The notes: generated from the sequence alone by a model not told the origin. Counted from the first letter of the stretch, positions 1-8,121 are shown. The stretch is DNA of 26,432 bases from an uncultured Streptococcus sp. (GCF_959025735.1 NZ_CAUFJQ010000012.1:1-26432), one strand, 5' to 3'. Program-made: numbers and translations.

Positions 1-60
1 CTGATGAAATCAGCGTAGTAGAGCCCACTCAACCACTGCGTCTTGCTCGACAATTCAAAA
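1..60. repeat. Fragment of a dispersed intergenic repeat
   Basis: No gene is visible here. The stretch begins with a small hairpin (CTGAT-GAA-ATCAG, 1-13) and contains, on the minus strand, the 14-mer GACGCAGTGGTTGA (29-42). The same 14-mer occurs on the plus strand at 25213-25226 in another non-coding region, so it is probably part of a dispersed streptococcal intergenic repeat cut by the window start. The family name cannot be given from sequence alone. Confidence 0.4.
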
Positions 61-68
61 ATAATTGA

Positions 69-100
69 GAGGCTAGGACTTTTGTCCCAGCCTCTTTTTT
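69..100 (+). terminator. Intrinsic terminator of the upstream plus-strand unit
   Basis: Stem GAGGCT/AGCCTC, one A-C mismatch, then GGAC/GTCC around a TTTT loop (69-94), followed by six T (95-100). It ends a transcript that enters from outside the window on the left. Confidence 0.85.
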
Positions 101-103
101 CGT

Positions 104-134
104 CTAAAAAAACATCTAGCAAAATTGCTAGATG
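104..134 (-). terminator. Terminator of glnPQ
   Basis: Perfect 10-bp stem CATCTAGCAA/TTGCTAGATG with a 2-base centre (113-134). On the minus strand a run of T follows (104-112). It lies about 30 bases past the glnQ stop and faces the preceding plus-strand terminator, so the two convergent units are insulated. Confidence 0.88.
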
Positions 135-164
135 CTTCAGAAACCACGAGGGTATTTTATCTTT

Positions 165-905
165 TTAAACGTTTAGAACCTTATCCAAGAATTCTTTCAA
201 ACGTGGGTGTTGTGGGTTGTCGAAGATTTGGTCTGGTTTGCCATCTTCGAGGAATTCACCGTCTGCGGTGAAGATGACGCGGTTGGCTACTTGGCGGGCA
301 AATCCCATCTCGTGGGTAACGATGATCATGGTCATGCCTTGCTCTGCTAACTCTTTCATAACGTTCAATACATCTCCAACCATCTCAGGGTCAAGGGCAG
401 AAGTAGGTTCGTCAAAGAGCATAATATCTGGATTCATGGCAAGTCCACGTGCGATAGCCACACGTTGTTTTTGACCACCGGAAAGGCTGTTTGGATTGGC
501 ATCGGCTTTATCTGCGAGTCCAACTTTTTCCAACAATTCCATACCGACTTTTTGAGCTTCTTCACGGGTCATCAGTTTGTGCTCTACTGGCGCAAACATG
601 ATGTTTTCAAGGACGCTCATGTGAGGGAAGAGGTTGAAGTGTTGGAAAACCATCCCAATATTTTCACGGACCAAATCAACATTGGTTTTTGGATCGGTTA
701 GATCATATCCATTAACTGTAATTTGACCTTTTGTAACTTCTTCGAGGAGATTGAGACTACGAAGGAAGGTCGATTTACCAGAACCAGACGGTCCGATAAT
801 GCAGACCACATCCCCTTCGTAGAATTTTGCTGAGATTCCTTTTAAGACCTCATTTTCACCATAGTATTTGTGGAGGTCATGGACGTCAATTTTTAATTTA
901 GCCAT
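165..905 (-). CDS. glnQ: Glutamine ABC transporter ATP-binding protein GlnQ
   Basis: Cytoplasmic ATPase of a polar amino acid importer; it powers the adjacent GlnP. All motifs of a type I importer ATPase are visible in 246 residues: Walker A GPSGSGKS (38-45), Q-loop VFQ (86-88), signature LSGGQ (141-145), Walker B IMLFDEP (161-167), D-loop SALD (169-172) and the switch His198 in VTHE. The length is standard for the GlnQ/HisP family. The start ATG shares one base with the glnP stop (TAATG), which indicates translational coupling. No separate promoter is seen, so it should follow glnP and the GlnR operator upstream. Membership in the family is certain; glutamine as substrate rests on the GlnP partner. 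Confidence 0.95.
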   Translation of the reverse strand: MAKLKIDVHDLHKYYGENEVLKGISAKFYEGDVVCIIGPSGSGKSTFLRSLNLLEEVTKGQITVNGYDLTDPKTNVDLVRENIGMVFQHFNLFPHMSVLENIMFAPVEHKLMTREEAQKVGMELLEKVGLADKADANPNSLSGGQKQRVAIARGLAMNPDIMLFDEPTSALDPEMVGDVLNVMKELAEQGMTMIIVTHEMGFARQVANRVIFTADGEFLEDGKPDQIFDNPQHPRLKEFLDKVLNV

Positions 906-3088
906 TAGTTAACCCTCTTTTCTAATTTTTTTGCAAATCGTGTTAGCAAGGTGATAATCACGAGGTAGAAGACGGCAAGGATCGCATACATCTTGAAACT
1001 TTGGTAGTTTCGAGCGATGATGATTTTACCAGTTTGGAAGAGTTCTACCAATCCGATCGCAGATACGATAGTCGTATCTTTCAGGGCAATGACGAATTGG
1101 TTAACAAAGTTTGGAAGCATGAGTTTGGTTGCTTGTGGCAAGATGATCTTGCGCATGGTCTTACCATAAGAGATCCCCAGGCTTCGGCTGGCTTCCATCT
1201 GTCCAATCGGTACAGCTTGGATCCCCCCACGGACAATTTCTGCGATATAAGCAGCAGCATTGAGAGAGAGGGCAATGGTACCTGCGACAAAGTCGTTGAT
1301 TGGGGATTGGTGACCTGTGATCGATTCAATCAAGTTTGGAATTCCCCAGAAGATGAAGGCGGCGAGGATCATGAGTGGGATCCCACGAATAACATCGACA
1401 AAGATTTCAGCAGTCCAGCGGAGCCATTTATAAGGGCTAACACTAAACATCCCAAAGATAACACCGATCACCATAGCAATCGCGAAAGAGAGAAGTGCAA
1501 GGGCAAGAGTCACACCCAAACCACTTAACAATTGTTTGTAGTTGTTTTGGAGCAAGCCCCAGATCGTTGTTTCATCTGCTGTTGTACTTGAAGTACTTGA
1601 TTTGCTATCTGCTTTAAGGTATTTATCGAGAATCTTTTGGTATTGACCGCTTTTCTTCAAGTTCGCAAGACCGTTATTGAACATTTCGATCAATTCAGGA
1701 TTTTCACCCTTCTTAACGGCAAATGCTAGTTGACCACTTGGAGTCCCTTCGATAGGTGTTTTGAATTTACGTCCTTGTTTAATAGCGTATTTGATAACAG
1801 GTTCGTCATCCATAATCGCTGCAACAGAACCAGAATTCAAACTGTCATACATAGAAGCTCCATCAGAGAACGTTTTGATCTTGTAACCATATTTCTTTTG
1901 GTTTTTTTCAAGGAAGTTTTGTGAGGAAGTACCGTTTTTAACACCGACTGTCTTTCCTTTTAGGTCATCATATGAATCAATCTTGCTGCTTTCTTGAACG
2001 GCTAGAATAGAATTGGCCGTGTAGTATGGTTCAGAAAAATCAAATGTTTCTTTCCGAGCATCTGTTACGGTCATCCCTGCGATCATTCCTTGCGCATGTC
2101 CGGATTGGACATCACTTACCGCTGCGTCAAATCCAGGATTATTAATCTCGATGGTAAATCCTTGGTCTTTGGCAATAGCCTTGATCAAGTCCATATCGAT
2201 CCCTGTGTATTTGTTTTTTCCATTTTGGAAGACAAATGGTGCAAAAGATGAGTCACTTGAAATTACATATTTTGATTTTTTAGGAGTTGCTTTTTGACCA
2301 GCAGAAGTAGTTGTTTCTGGAACGGTACTGTTACTTGATGATTGGCTTTCACCTGTCCATTTCTTGATGATCTCATCAAGTGTTCCATCAGCTTTCATTT
2401 GAGCGAGGGCCTTGTTAAATTCAGTGATCAACTTTTCATGCTTACCGCCTTTTTTTACACCAAAGGCAAAGCCACCGACTGCTTCCCCGTCCATATTGAT
2501 AGCTAGGTCCTGCCCCTTTTGGATGGCGTATTGAATAACAGGTTGGTCATCCATCACCGCATCGACCGCACCAGCTGATAAACTGTTGTACATGAGATCA
2601 CCAGTATCAAAAGTCTTGATCTTGTAGCCGTACTTGTCCTTGTTTTTATCGAGGAAGCGTTGGGCTGCAGTTCCGTTTTTGACACCGACTGTCTTCCCTT
2701 TTAATTGGCTGTACTTCGTGATTTTATCGGCTTTCGTAGTCGCGATGACAACTTTTGTATCGTAGTAAGTATCAGACATGGTGAAGACTTTTTCACGTTC
2801 TGTTGTTTTGGTCATCCCTGCCATGATGGCATCCGCTTGACCAGCTTGAACTGCATTGACCGCTGCATCAAATCCCGGGAAGGATTTGTCCAAATTCCAG
2901 CCATTGATTTCAGCGACCTTGTCCAAGATCTCTACGTCAATTCCTTTATAGGTTTGATCTGAATCCTTAAATTCAAACGGTGCATATGCTGTGTCGAAAA
3001 CGACCTTGATCGTTTCAGCATGAGCATGACCAGCGAATGCAACGAATGGAAATAAGAACAGCAAACATGCTAGTAATTTTTTCTTCAT
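905..3088 (-). CDS. glnP: Glutamine transporter GlnP: two substrate-binding domains fused to the permease
   Basis: One chain carries the extracellular receptor and the membrane channel of a glutamine/asparagine importer. Order: signal sequence 1-24 (likely cut after HAHA), binding domain 1 about 25-245, Ser/Thr-rich linker 246-272, binding domain 2 about 273-492, second linker 493-508, then the transmembrane permease 515-727. The EAA-loop that docks on GlnQ is visible at about 632-655 (EASRSLGIS then KTMRKIILPQA). The two binding domains are clear duplicates: GKTVGVKNGT occurs at 131-140 and 378-387, and YGYKIKTF at 153-160 and 400-407. In the Lactococcus GlnP of the same layout the two domains differ in affinity and in asparagine binding; whether that holds here is inference. 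The start has a GGAGAC ribosome site upstream. Two functional GlnP chains are expected per transporter. Confidence 0.95.
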   Translation of the reverse strand: MKKKLLACLLFLFPFVAFAGHAHAETIKVVFDTAYAPFEFKDSDQTYKGIDVEILDKVAEINGWNLDKSFPGFDAAVNAVQAGQADAIMAGMTKTTEREKVFTMSDTYYDTKVVIATTKADKITKYSQLKGKTVGVKNGTAAQRFLDKNKDKYGYKIKTFDTGDLMYNSLSAGAVDAVMDDQPVIQYAIQKGQDLAINMDGEAVGGFAFGVKKGGKHEKLITEFNKALAQMKADGTLDEIIKKWTGESQSSSNSTVPETTTSAGQKATPKKSKYVISSDSSFAPFVFQNGKNKYTGIDMDLIKAIAKDQGFTIEINNPGFDAAVSDVQSGHAQGMIAGMTVTDARKETFDFSEPYYTANSILAVQESSKIDSYDDLKGKTVGVKNGTSSQNFLEKNQKKYGYKIKTFSDGASMYDSLNSGSVAAIMDDEPVIKYAIKQGRKFKTPIEGTPSGQLAFAVKKGENPELIEMFNNGLANLKKSGQYQKILDKYLKADSKSSTSSTTADETTIWGLLQNNYKQLLSGLGVTLALALLSFAIAMVIGVIFGMFSVSPYKWLRWTAEIFVDVIRGIPLMILAAFIFWGIPNLIESITGHQSPINDFVAGTIALSLNAAAYIAEIVRGGIQAVPIGQMEASRSLGISYGKTMRKIILPQATKLMLPNFVNQFVIALKDTTIVSAIGLVELFQTGKIIIARNYQSFKMYAILAVFYLVIITLLTRFAKKLEKRVN

Positions 3089-3161
3089 TTCTGTCTCCTT
3101 TTAATTCTTTTCTCTTTGGGTATTTGACCCATGAGCACATTGACCAAAGGATGGCCTAAAA

Positions 3162-3196
3162 AAAACAAATCATTCATACCAAAACGAGTATGAATG
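3162..3196 (-). terminator. Terminator-like hairpin in the glnP leader
   Basis: Stem CATTCATAC/GTATGAATG (3171-3179 with 3188-3196), 8-base loop. On the minus strand it is followed by ATTTG and then eight T. It starts about 18 bases after the predicted start of the glnP transcript, so it could stop transcription early (attenuator) or produce a short RNA of about 50 bases. No sequence that would clearly form a competing antiterminator was found. Confidence 0.6.
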
Positions 3197-3220
3197 GTCT
3201 TATGTTTTTCTACAAAAGCT

Positions 3221-3249
3221 ATTATATCAGAAAATAGTCTGCTTTGCAA
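3221..3249 (-). promoter_or_regulatory. Promoter of glnPQ
   Basis: On the minus strand TTGCAA (3249-3244), a 17-base spacer, then a consensus TATAAT (3226-3221). Predicted start near 3214, giving a leader of about 125 bases before the glnP ATG. Confidence 0.85.
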
Positions 3250-3265
3250 GAAAAATCGGGTTTTC

Positions 3266-3284
3266 ATGTTAGGTTTTCTAACAT
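3266..3284. promoter_or_regulatory. GlnR operator (nitrogen control)
   Basis: ATGTTAGGTTTTCTAACAT is a 7-bp dyad that matches the GlnR/TnrA consensus TGTNA-N7-TNACA at every fixed position. It lies 17 bases upstream of the glnP -35 box and 10 bases upstream of the -35 of the divergent CPBP gene. GlnR control of glnPQ is established in streptococci; control of the divergent gene is inference from position. Confidence 0.85.
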
Positions 3285-3293
3285 AAAACGATA

Positions 3294-3322
3294 TTGCGGC
3301 TCTAGATTTTCTTTGCTACAAT
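3294..3322 (+). promoter_or_regulatory. Promoter of the CPBP-family gene
   Basis: TTGCGG (3294-3299), 17-base spacer, TACAAT (3317-3322). The ATG at 3321 lies inside this -10 box, so it cannot be the translation start. Confidence 0.7.
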
Positions 3323-3350
3323 GGAACTATCAGATAAATGGAGGTTGATC

Positions 3351-4298
3351 ATGAAGAAAGAAAAGATGATTCAGGATATAAAAACTAACACCTCATGGCC
3401 AGTTCTTATTTCTACACTATTTTATGTATTATTAGCATCTCTTTTTATAGAAGGAGGCCTATGGCTTAGTAGTGAATTGGTGGGGCCATTTTCCTTAGTT
3501 ATAGGTTTTCTAGTGGACTTCTTTTCGCCAGGAAATGGGACAGCAAGTATTCAAGAATTTTTCTACCATTATCTTCTCTATTATGAGCTTTTCAGTTTTG
3601 TAATCATACTATTTCTCTTTATTTTTTGGGTGAAGGTCATAGAGAAGAATGCTTTATCAAGCTTAGGCTTTGTAAAAAGAAATTGGCTCAAGTATCTAGT
3701 CTGGGGGATCATGATTTCACTTGTTCAAATGGGAGTGATCGCACTTGTCTACCAAGTAAGTGGCATCGGGTCTTTTGTGTTAAATGAGCTCAGTTTAGAG
3801 CCCTTGCTTTTTATCCTAGGATTATTTCCATTTTGGCTTCTGCAAGGGGGGACGGAAGAAGTAGCGACGCGAGGTTGGCTTCTGACTCGGATTGCTGCAA
3901 GAACTAATCTGCCTTTAGCGATCGCGATTTCTAGTAGTCTCTTTGGCATTCTGCATATGGGAAATGCAGGAGTGACCTTCTTATCCGTTCTGAATATCAT
4001 CCTCGATGGAGTACTGGCTGGTCTGCTTTTTATCTATACGGATAGTATCTGGCTAGTGGTCGCCCAACACGGTACTTGGAACTATGTACAAGGAAATATC
4101 CTTGGTTTTCAAGTCAGTGGTACGGGAGCAGATGCCTCGATTTTTAGCTTTAGCATGGGATCTGGACCTGATTGGTTGACCGGAGGGACATTTGGAGCAG
4201 AAGGATCAATCATCACCACTCTGGTTCTTCTTGTATCCCTAGTGATTGTCTATCGCTTAGGGGAGAGGAAAGAAAGAGTTGATCATGAAAAAGTGTGA
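3351..4298 (+). CDS. CPBP (CAAX/Abi) family intramembrane protease-like protein
   Basis: Polytopic membrane protein of 315 residues, starting at the ATG preceded by GGAGG (3340-3344, 6-7 bases upstream). An in-frame ATG at 3321 is rejected because it overlaps the -10 box. The three family motifs are present: EE with Arg in GTEEVATRG (E169, E170, R174), His202 in FGILHMGN, and His240 with Asn244 in VAQHGTWN. These residues form the metal site of Rce1-type proteases. About seven to eight hydrophobic segments are visible. In Gram-positive bacteria such proteins often act in bacteriocin self-immunity or peptide maturation, but no bacteriocin gene is seen here, so the substrate is unknown. It is divergent from glnP and shares its GlnR site region. 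Confidence 0.85.
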   Translation: MKKEKMIQDIKTNTSWPVLISTLFYVLLASLFIEGGLWLSSELVGPFSLVIGFLVDFFSPGNGTASIQEFFYHYLLYYELFSFVIILFLFIFWVKVIEKNALSSLGFVKRNWLKYLVWGIMISLVQMGVIALVYQVSGIGSFVLNELSLEPLLFILGLFPFWLLQGGTEEVATRGWLLTRIAARTNLPLAIAISSSLFGILHMGNAGVTFLSVLNIILDGVLAGLLFIYTDSIWLVVAQHGTWNYVQGNILGFQVSGTGADASIFSFSMGSGPDWLTGGTFGAEGSIITTLVLLVSLVIVYRLGERKERVDHEKV

Positions 4299-4328
4299 AA
4301 TGGCTGATAGGAAATGATGATAAAAATG

Positions 4329-4356
4329 AAGACCGGGACTTGAGCCTGGTCTTTTT
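4329..4356 (+). terminator. Terminator after the CPBP gene
   Basis: Stem AAGACC/GGTCTT extended by a G-T wobble and GG/CC (4329-4337 with 4345-4353), then T through 4356. Confidence 0.8.
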
Positions 4357-4403
4357 CTATGTGAGGATTCTCTCCTCAAAAGTCAGTGAAATATTGTCTA
4401 TTG

Positions 4404-4412
4404 TGGTAAAAT
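4404..4412 (+). promoter_or_regulatory. Extended -10 promoter of uvrB
   Basis: TGGTAAAAT (extended -10) lies 28 bases before the uvrB ATG. No good -35 box is seen. A TATAAT at 4421-4426 is too close to the start to leave a ribosome site. No SOS operator was recognised. Confidence 0.45.
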
Positions 4413-4440
4413 AAGGGAAGTATAATCAAAGGAAGAAAGT

Positions 4441-6429
4441 ATGATTAATCGAGTAACTGATAACAAATTTAAACTAGTATCCAAATACCAACCGTCTGGG
4501 GATCAACCGCAGGCCATTGAACAGTTGGTGGATAACATCGAGGGTGGTGAAAAGGCGCAAATCCTGATGGGGGCGACTGGTACGGGGAAGACCTATACCA
4601 TGAGCCAGGTTATTGCCCAGGTCAATAAGCCGACCTTGGTCATCGCCCACAATAAAACCCTAGCAGGTCAGCTCTATGGGGAGTTCAAGGAATTTTTCCC
4701 GGAAAATGCGGTCGAGTACTTCGTATCTTACTATGATTACTACCAGCCAGAAGCCTATGTGCCATCGAGCGATACCTATATCGAAAAAGATAGCTCGGTC
4801 AATGATGAGATTGATAAGCTTCGTCACTCCGCAACCTCAGCTTTGTTGGAGCGTAACGATGTCATCGTTGTGGCTTCTGTCTCTTGTATTTATGGTTTGG
4901 GTTCACCTAAGGAATATGCCGATAGCGTGGTGAGCCTGCGTCCAGGTCTGGAGATTTCTCGTGATAAACTGCTCAATGACTTGGTAGATATCCAGTTTGA
5001 GCGCAATGATATTGACTTTCAACGGGGGAAATTCCGTGTTCGGGGGGATGTGGTCGAGATTTTCCCTGCTTCGCGTGACGAGCATGCCTTTCGCGTTGAG
5101 TTCTTTGGGGACGAGATTGACCGGATTCGTGAGATTGAAGCTTTGACTGGCCAAGTTCTAGGAGATGTGGACCACTTAGCCATTTTCCCAGCCACTCACT
5201 TCGTGACCAATGACGACCATATGGAAGTGGCTATTGCCAAGATTCAAGCGGAACTAGAAGAGCAGTTGAAGGTCTTTGAAAAAGAAGGCAAGCTCTTGGA
5301 AGCTCAACGTCTAAAACAACGTACTGAGTATGACATCGAAATGTTGAGGGAGATGGGCTACACCAATGGGGTCGAAAACTACTCTCGTCACATGGATGGC
5401 CGGAGCGAAGGAGAGCCTCCCTACACCCTTCTTGACTTCTTCCCAGAAGATTTCCTCATCATGATCGATGAAAGTCACATGACCATGGGACAGATCAAGG
5501 GCATGTACAATGGAGACCGCTCGCGCAAGGAAATGCTGGTCAACTATGGTTTCCGTTTGCCGTCTGCTCTGGATAACCGGCCACTGCGTCGGGAAGAGTT
5601 TGAAAGCCATGTCCACCAGATCGTTTATGTGTCAGCGACACCGGGTGATTATGAGATGGAACAAACCGATACTGTCATCGAGCAGATCATTCGTCCGACA
5701 GGTCTACTCGATCCTGAGGTGGAAGTGCGTCCGACCATGGGACAAATGGACGATCTCTTGGGTGAGATCAATGCGCGTGTAGAACGTGGAGAGCGGACTT
5801 TTGTCACTACTCTGACCAAGAAGATGGCAGAAGACTTGACCGACTACTTCAAGGAAATGGGGGTCAAGGTCAAATACATGCACTCGGACATTAAGACCTT
5901 GGAGCGGACAGAAATCATCCGTGATTTGCGTCTGGGTGTTTTTGATGTCTTGGTCGGAATCAATCTGCTTCGGGAAGGGATAGACGTACCAGAGGTAAGT
6001 TTGGTTGCCATTCTTGATGCTGACAAGGAAGGCTTCCTCCGCAATGAACGCGGACTGATCCAGACCATCGGGCGTGCAGCCCGTAATAGTGAGGGTCACG
6101 TGATTATGTATGCGGACACCATGACCCAGTCTATGCAACGTGCGATCGATGAAACGGCTCGCCGTCGTCAGATTCAGATGGCCTATAACGAAGAGCATGG
6201 CATTGTCCCACAAACCATTAAAAAGGAAATCCGTGACCTCATCTCTGTTACCAAGGCGGTGGCCAAGGAAGAGGACAAGGAAGTGGATATCACCAGTCTC
6301 AACCGCCAAGAGCGCAAGGAACTGGTCAAGAAACTGCAAGGCCAAATGCAAGAAGCCGTCGAAGTGCTTGATTTCGAGCTGGCAGCGCAAATTCGCGATA
6401 TGATGTTGGAAGTCAAGGCTTTGGATTAG
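4441..6429 (+). CDS. uvrB: Excinuclease ABC subunit B
   Basis: Helicase-like damage-verification subunit of nucleotide excision repair; UvrA loads it on damaged DNA and UvrC then cuts. The 662 residues match the family length. Walker A GATGTGKT is at 44-51, the beta-hairpin rich in Tyr (YYDYYQPEAY, 97-106) clamps the strand, the DEAD-like box DESH is at 343-346, SAT at 398-400, motif V and VI region at 505-549 with QTIGRAARN (541-549), and the C-terminal UVR domain that binds UvrC at about 622-657 (FELAAQIRDMM). The start has a GGAAG site 7 bases upstream. It is followed after 14 bases by a GNAT gene that may be co-transcribed. Confidence 0.98.
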   Translation: MINRVTDNKFKLVSKYQPSGDQPQAIEQLVDNIEGGEKAQILMGATGTGKTYTMSQVIAQVNKPTLVIAHNKTLAGQLYGEFKEFFPENAVEYFVSYYDYYQPEAYVPSSDTYIEKDSSVNDEIDKLRHSATSALLERNDVIVVASVSCIYGLGSPKEYADSVVSLRPGLEISRDKLLNDLVDIQFERNDIDFQRGKFRVRGDVVEIFPASRDEHAFRVEFFGDEIDRIREIEALTGQVLGDVDHLAIFPATHFVTNDDHMEVAIAKIQAELEEQLKVFEKEGKLLEAQRLKQRTEYDIEMLREMGYTNGVENYSRHMDGRSEGEPPYTLLDFFPEDFLIMIDESHMTMGQIKGMYNGDRSRKEMLVNYGFRLPSALDNRPLRREEFESHVHQIVYVSATPGDYEMEQTDTVIEQIIRPTGLLDPEVEVRPTMGQMDDLLGEINARVERGERTFVTTLTKKMAEDLTDYFKEMGVKVKYMHSDIKTLERTEIIRDLRLGVFDVLVGINLLREGIDVPEVSLVAILDADKEGFLRNERGLIQTIGRAARNSEGHVIMYADTMTQSMQRAIDETARRRQIQMAYNEEHGIVPQTIKKEIRDLISVTKAVAKEEDKEVDITSLNRQERKELVKKLQGQMQEAVEVLDFELAAQIRDMMLEVKALD

Positions 6430-6443
6430 ATAGGATAAAACGA

Positions 6444-6941
6444 ATGAAGATTATCATTAAAACAATGGAAACACCTGAAGAGATAGAAGGAAAATCTCTC
6501 GTTCATTGGCAAACGTGGAGAGAGGCTTATGACGATCTTTTACCCGCGGATTTTCAGGAGACGATGACATTAGAAAAATGTCGATTCTTTAGTCAAAAGT
6601 ATCCAGAAAATACCTTGATTGCGATGGATGAAAAGAAGGTCGTTGGATTTATCAGCTATGGAAATTACCGTGATGAGACCATTCAAGCTGGTGAAATCAT
6701 TGCCTTATATGTTTTAAAAGATTACTATGGAAAAGGTGTGAGTGAACAGTTAATGCATGCTGCATTTGTTGCTCTTGATCAATTCTCTGAAATTTATTTA
6801 TGGGTATTGAAAGATAATAAGCGAGCCATTGCTTTCTATCAAAAAATGGGTTTTACTTTTGATGGCCAAGAACAAATACTTAAACTTGGAAAACCTGTTA
6901 AGGAATTGCGGATGATGTGTTCTTCAAATAAAAATTCCTAA
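6444..6941 (+). CDS. GNAT family N-acetyltransferase
   Basis: Acetyl-CoA dependent transferase of 165 residues. The core is visible: VVGFISYG (66-73), the strand IIALYVL (85-91), the pyrophosphate-binding turn YYGKGVS (94-100), and the closing NKRAIAFYQKMGF (125-137) typical of motif B. The acceptor substrate cannot be deduced. It begins 14 bases after the uvrB stop with a weak GGA ribosome site and no clear terminator between, so it probably rides on the uvrB transcript. No signal peptide or membrane segment. Confidence 0.88.
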   Translation: MKIIIKTMETPEEIEGKSLVHWQTWREAYDDLLPADFQETMTLEKCRFFSQKYPENTLIAMDEKKVVGFISYGNYRDETIQAGEIIALYVLKDYYGKGVSEQLMHAAFVALDQFSEIYLWVLKDNKRAIAFYQKMGFTFDGQEQILKLGKPVKELRMMCSSNKNS

Positions 6942-7034
6942 AGGACCTATCTATCAACCTTTGAACCATTATCAATTAATCAAGTAAAAAAATAAAAGAG
7001 ATAGAATGAACCAAAGAAATGAAGGAGAAGACGA

Positions 7035-7658
7035 ATGAAGATTTTAGTCATCAATGGGCATCCGGATCAGGAAAGTTACTGCCAGGCTATTTTTCAAACC
7101 ATTGTCGAAACTATTGACTCAAATCGCCACGAGCTTAAAGTGATCAATCTCAATGAAGAGGATTTTGATCCAGTTCTTCGCTACGGCTATCGAAAGCGGA
7201 TGGAGGAAGATTCCTTTATCCTTCGTTCTCAAGAATGGATCCAGTGGGCGGATCACCTGATCTTTGTCTATCCCATCTGGTGGAGTAGTCTGCCGAGCCT
7301 CATGAAGGGCTGGATCGATCGGGTCTTTACACCGGAGATTGCCTACTCGTCCAATGATCAGGGAAGCTTTATCTGGAATTACCTCAGAGGCAAGCAATTC
7401 AAGAAGTTACTCAAAGGGAAAACAGCCAGTATTTATGCAACCTCAATGGCTCCTACTTGGTGGTACAAGATCTTTTCAGGCCCTCTCAACATTCCAGATA
7501 GTTATGGCATCTCTGTTTTGAAGAATGCTGTCTTGAACCATTGTGGGATTAAAACCAAGCGTGTTTGCATTTTGGGTGAAGTCGGCCGGGATGTGAACAC
7601 CGCTAGCATGCGAGAGAAGCATCTTCAAAAGGTAGCAGAAGAAGTGAAAAAACTCTGA
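7035..7658 (+). CDS. NAD(P)H-dependent oxidoreductase, flavodoxin-like fold (quinone reductase type)
   Basis: FAD/FMN-binding two-electron reductase of the NQO1/MdaB/KefF type, 207 residues. The N-terminal strand and phosphate loop KILVINGHPDQESY (2-15), the flavin-stacking FVYPIWWSSLPS (77-88) and KGWIDRVF (91-98) are diagnostic. The physiological acceptor is unknown; quinones and other electrophiles are usual. Ribosome site AAGGAG lies before the ATG. It has a gap of 93 bases from the GNAT gene, with no convincing promoter seen there. Confidence 0.88.
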   Translation: MKILVINGHPDQESYCQAIFQTIVETIDSNRHELKVINLNEEDFDPVLRYGYRKRMEEDSFILRSQEWIQWADHLIFVYPIWWSSLPSLMKGWIDRVFTPEIAYSSNDQGSFIWNYLRGKQFKKLLKGKTASIYATSMAPTWWYKIFSGPLNIPDSYGISVLKNAVLNHCGIKTKRVCILGEVGRDVNTASMREKHLQKVAEEVKKL

Positions 7659-7697
7659 TCCTGTCCTCGTCTTTGTTGGACATGTCCAGGCAAGCGG

Positions 7698-7726
7698 TTG
7701 TATTCTTAACGGATGTTGGATAAAAT
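7698..7726 (+). promoter_or_regulatory. Promoter of the small membrane protein gene
   Basis: TTGTAT (7698-7703), 17-base spacer, TAAAAT (7721-7726). Just upstream lies a perfect 12-base palindrome TGGACATGTCCA (7677-7688) of unknown role. Confidence 0.6.
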
Positions 7727-7761
7727 AGGAATAAAATCTATTGGAAATAGGGGAAATAAAT

Positions 7762-8115
7762 ATGTTTCTATTTATGTATATGATCTATGTCATCTATTCC
7801 ATTTCACAACTGAAAAAAGAAGATAAAAGGGTCTCTCTTTTTACGAAGATTGTCGTCTTTGGTTTATTGGTTTTATCATTGATTAAGATGTATTTCAGTT
7901 TTTTGGCATTTTTATTTTCCCCGCTGCCATTTTTTGGATTTTTAGCCTCTTTTGTTTTTGGCGGCATGATTCTATCTCTGAAAATTGTTATTGCCCTTTT
8001 TTTGCTTTTATTATCACTCAGCCTATTCTTAGATAGTAAAAATAGTGATCCGGATACATCTTTAATTGATCATTGGCTACGGTTAGCAGTCCATATTCTG
8101 TTGATCATTATTTAA
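7762..8115 (+). CDS. Small hydrophobic membrane protein, unknown function
   Basis: I do not recognise this gene. From the ATG at 7762, preceded by AGGGGA, it encodes 117 residues; a TTG in frame at 7741 has no ribosome site and is rejected. About four hydrophobic stretches are seen, joined by short charged loops (KKEDKR near the N-terminus, DSKNSDPD before the last helix). It is rich in Leu, Phe and Ile with no Cys. It has its own promoter and terminator, so it is a single-gene unit. The base composition is more AT-rich than the flanking metabolic genes, as in the next two entries, which suggests an accessory patch. Confidence 0.7.
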   Translation: MFLFMYMIYVIYSISQLKKEDKRVSLFTKIVVFGLLVLSLIKMYFSFLAFLFSPLPFFGFLASFVFGGMILSLKIVIALFLLLLSLSLFLDSKNSDPDTSLIDHWLRLAVHILLIII

Positions 8116-8121
8116 GGGAAG

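Noticed and set aside
1001..1528. Plus-strand frame of 175 codons opposite glnP
   Set aside because: Shadow of the glnP permease region; composition is hydrophilic and motif-free, with no promoter or ribosome site.
4381..4440. SOS (LexA/DinR) operator before uvrB
   Set aside because: No GAAC-N4-GTTC or related dyad is seen; most streptococci lack a classical LexA system.
5704..6390. Minus-strand frame of 228 codons opposite uvrB
   Set aside because: It lies wholly inside the certain uvrB gene, has no ribosome site or family motif, and is explained by codon bias of the sense gene.
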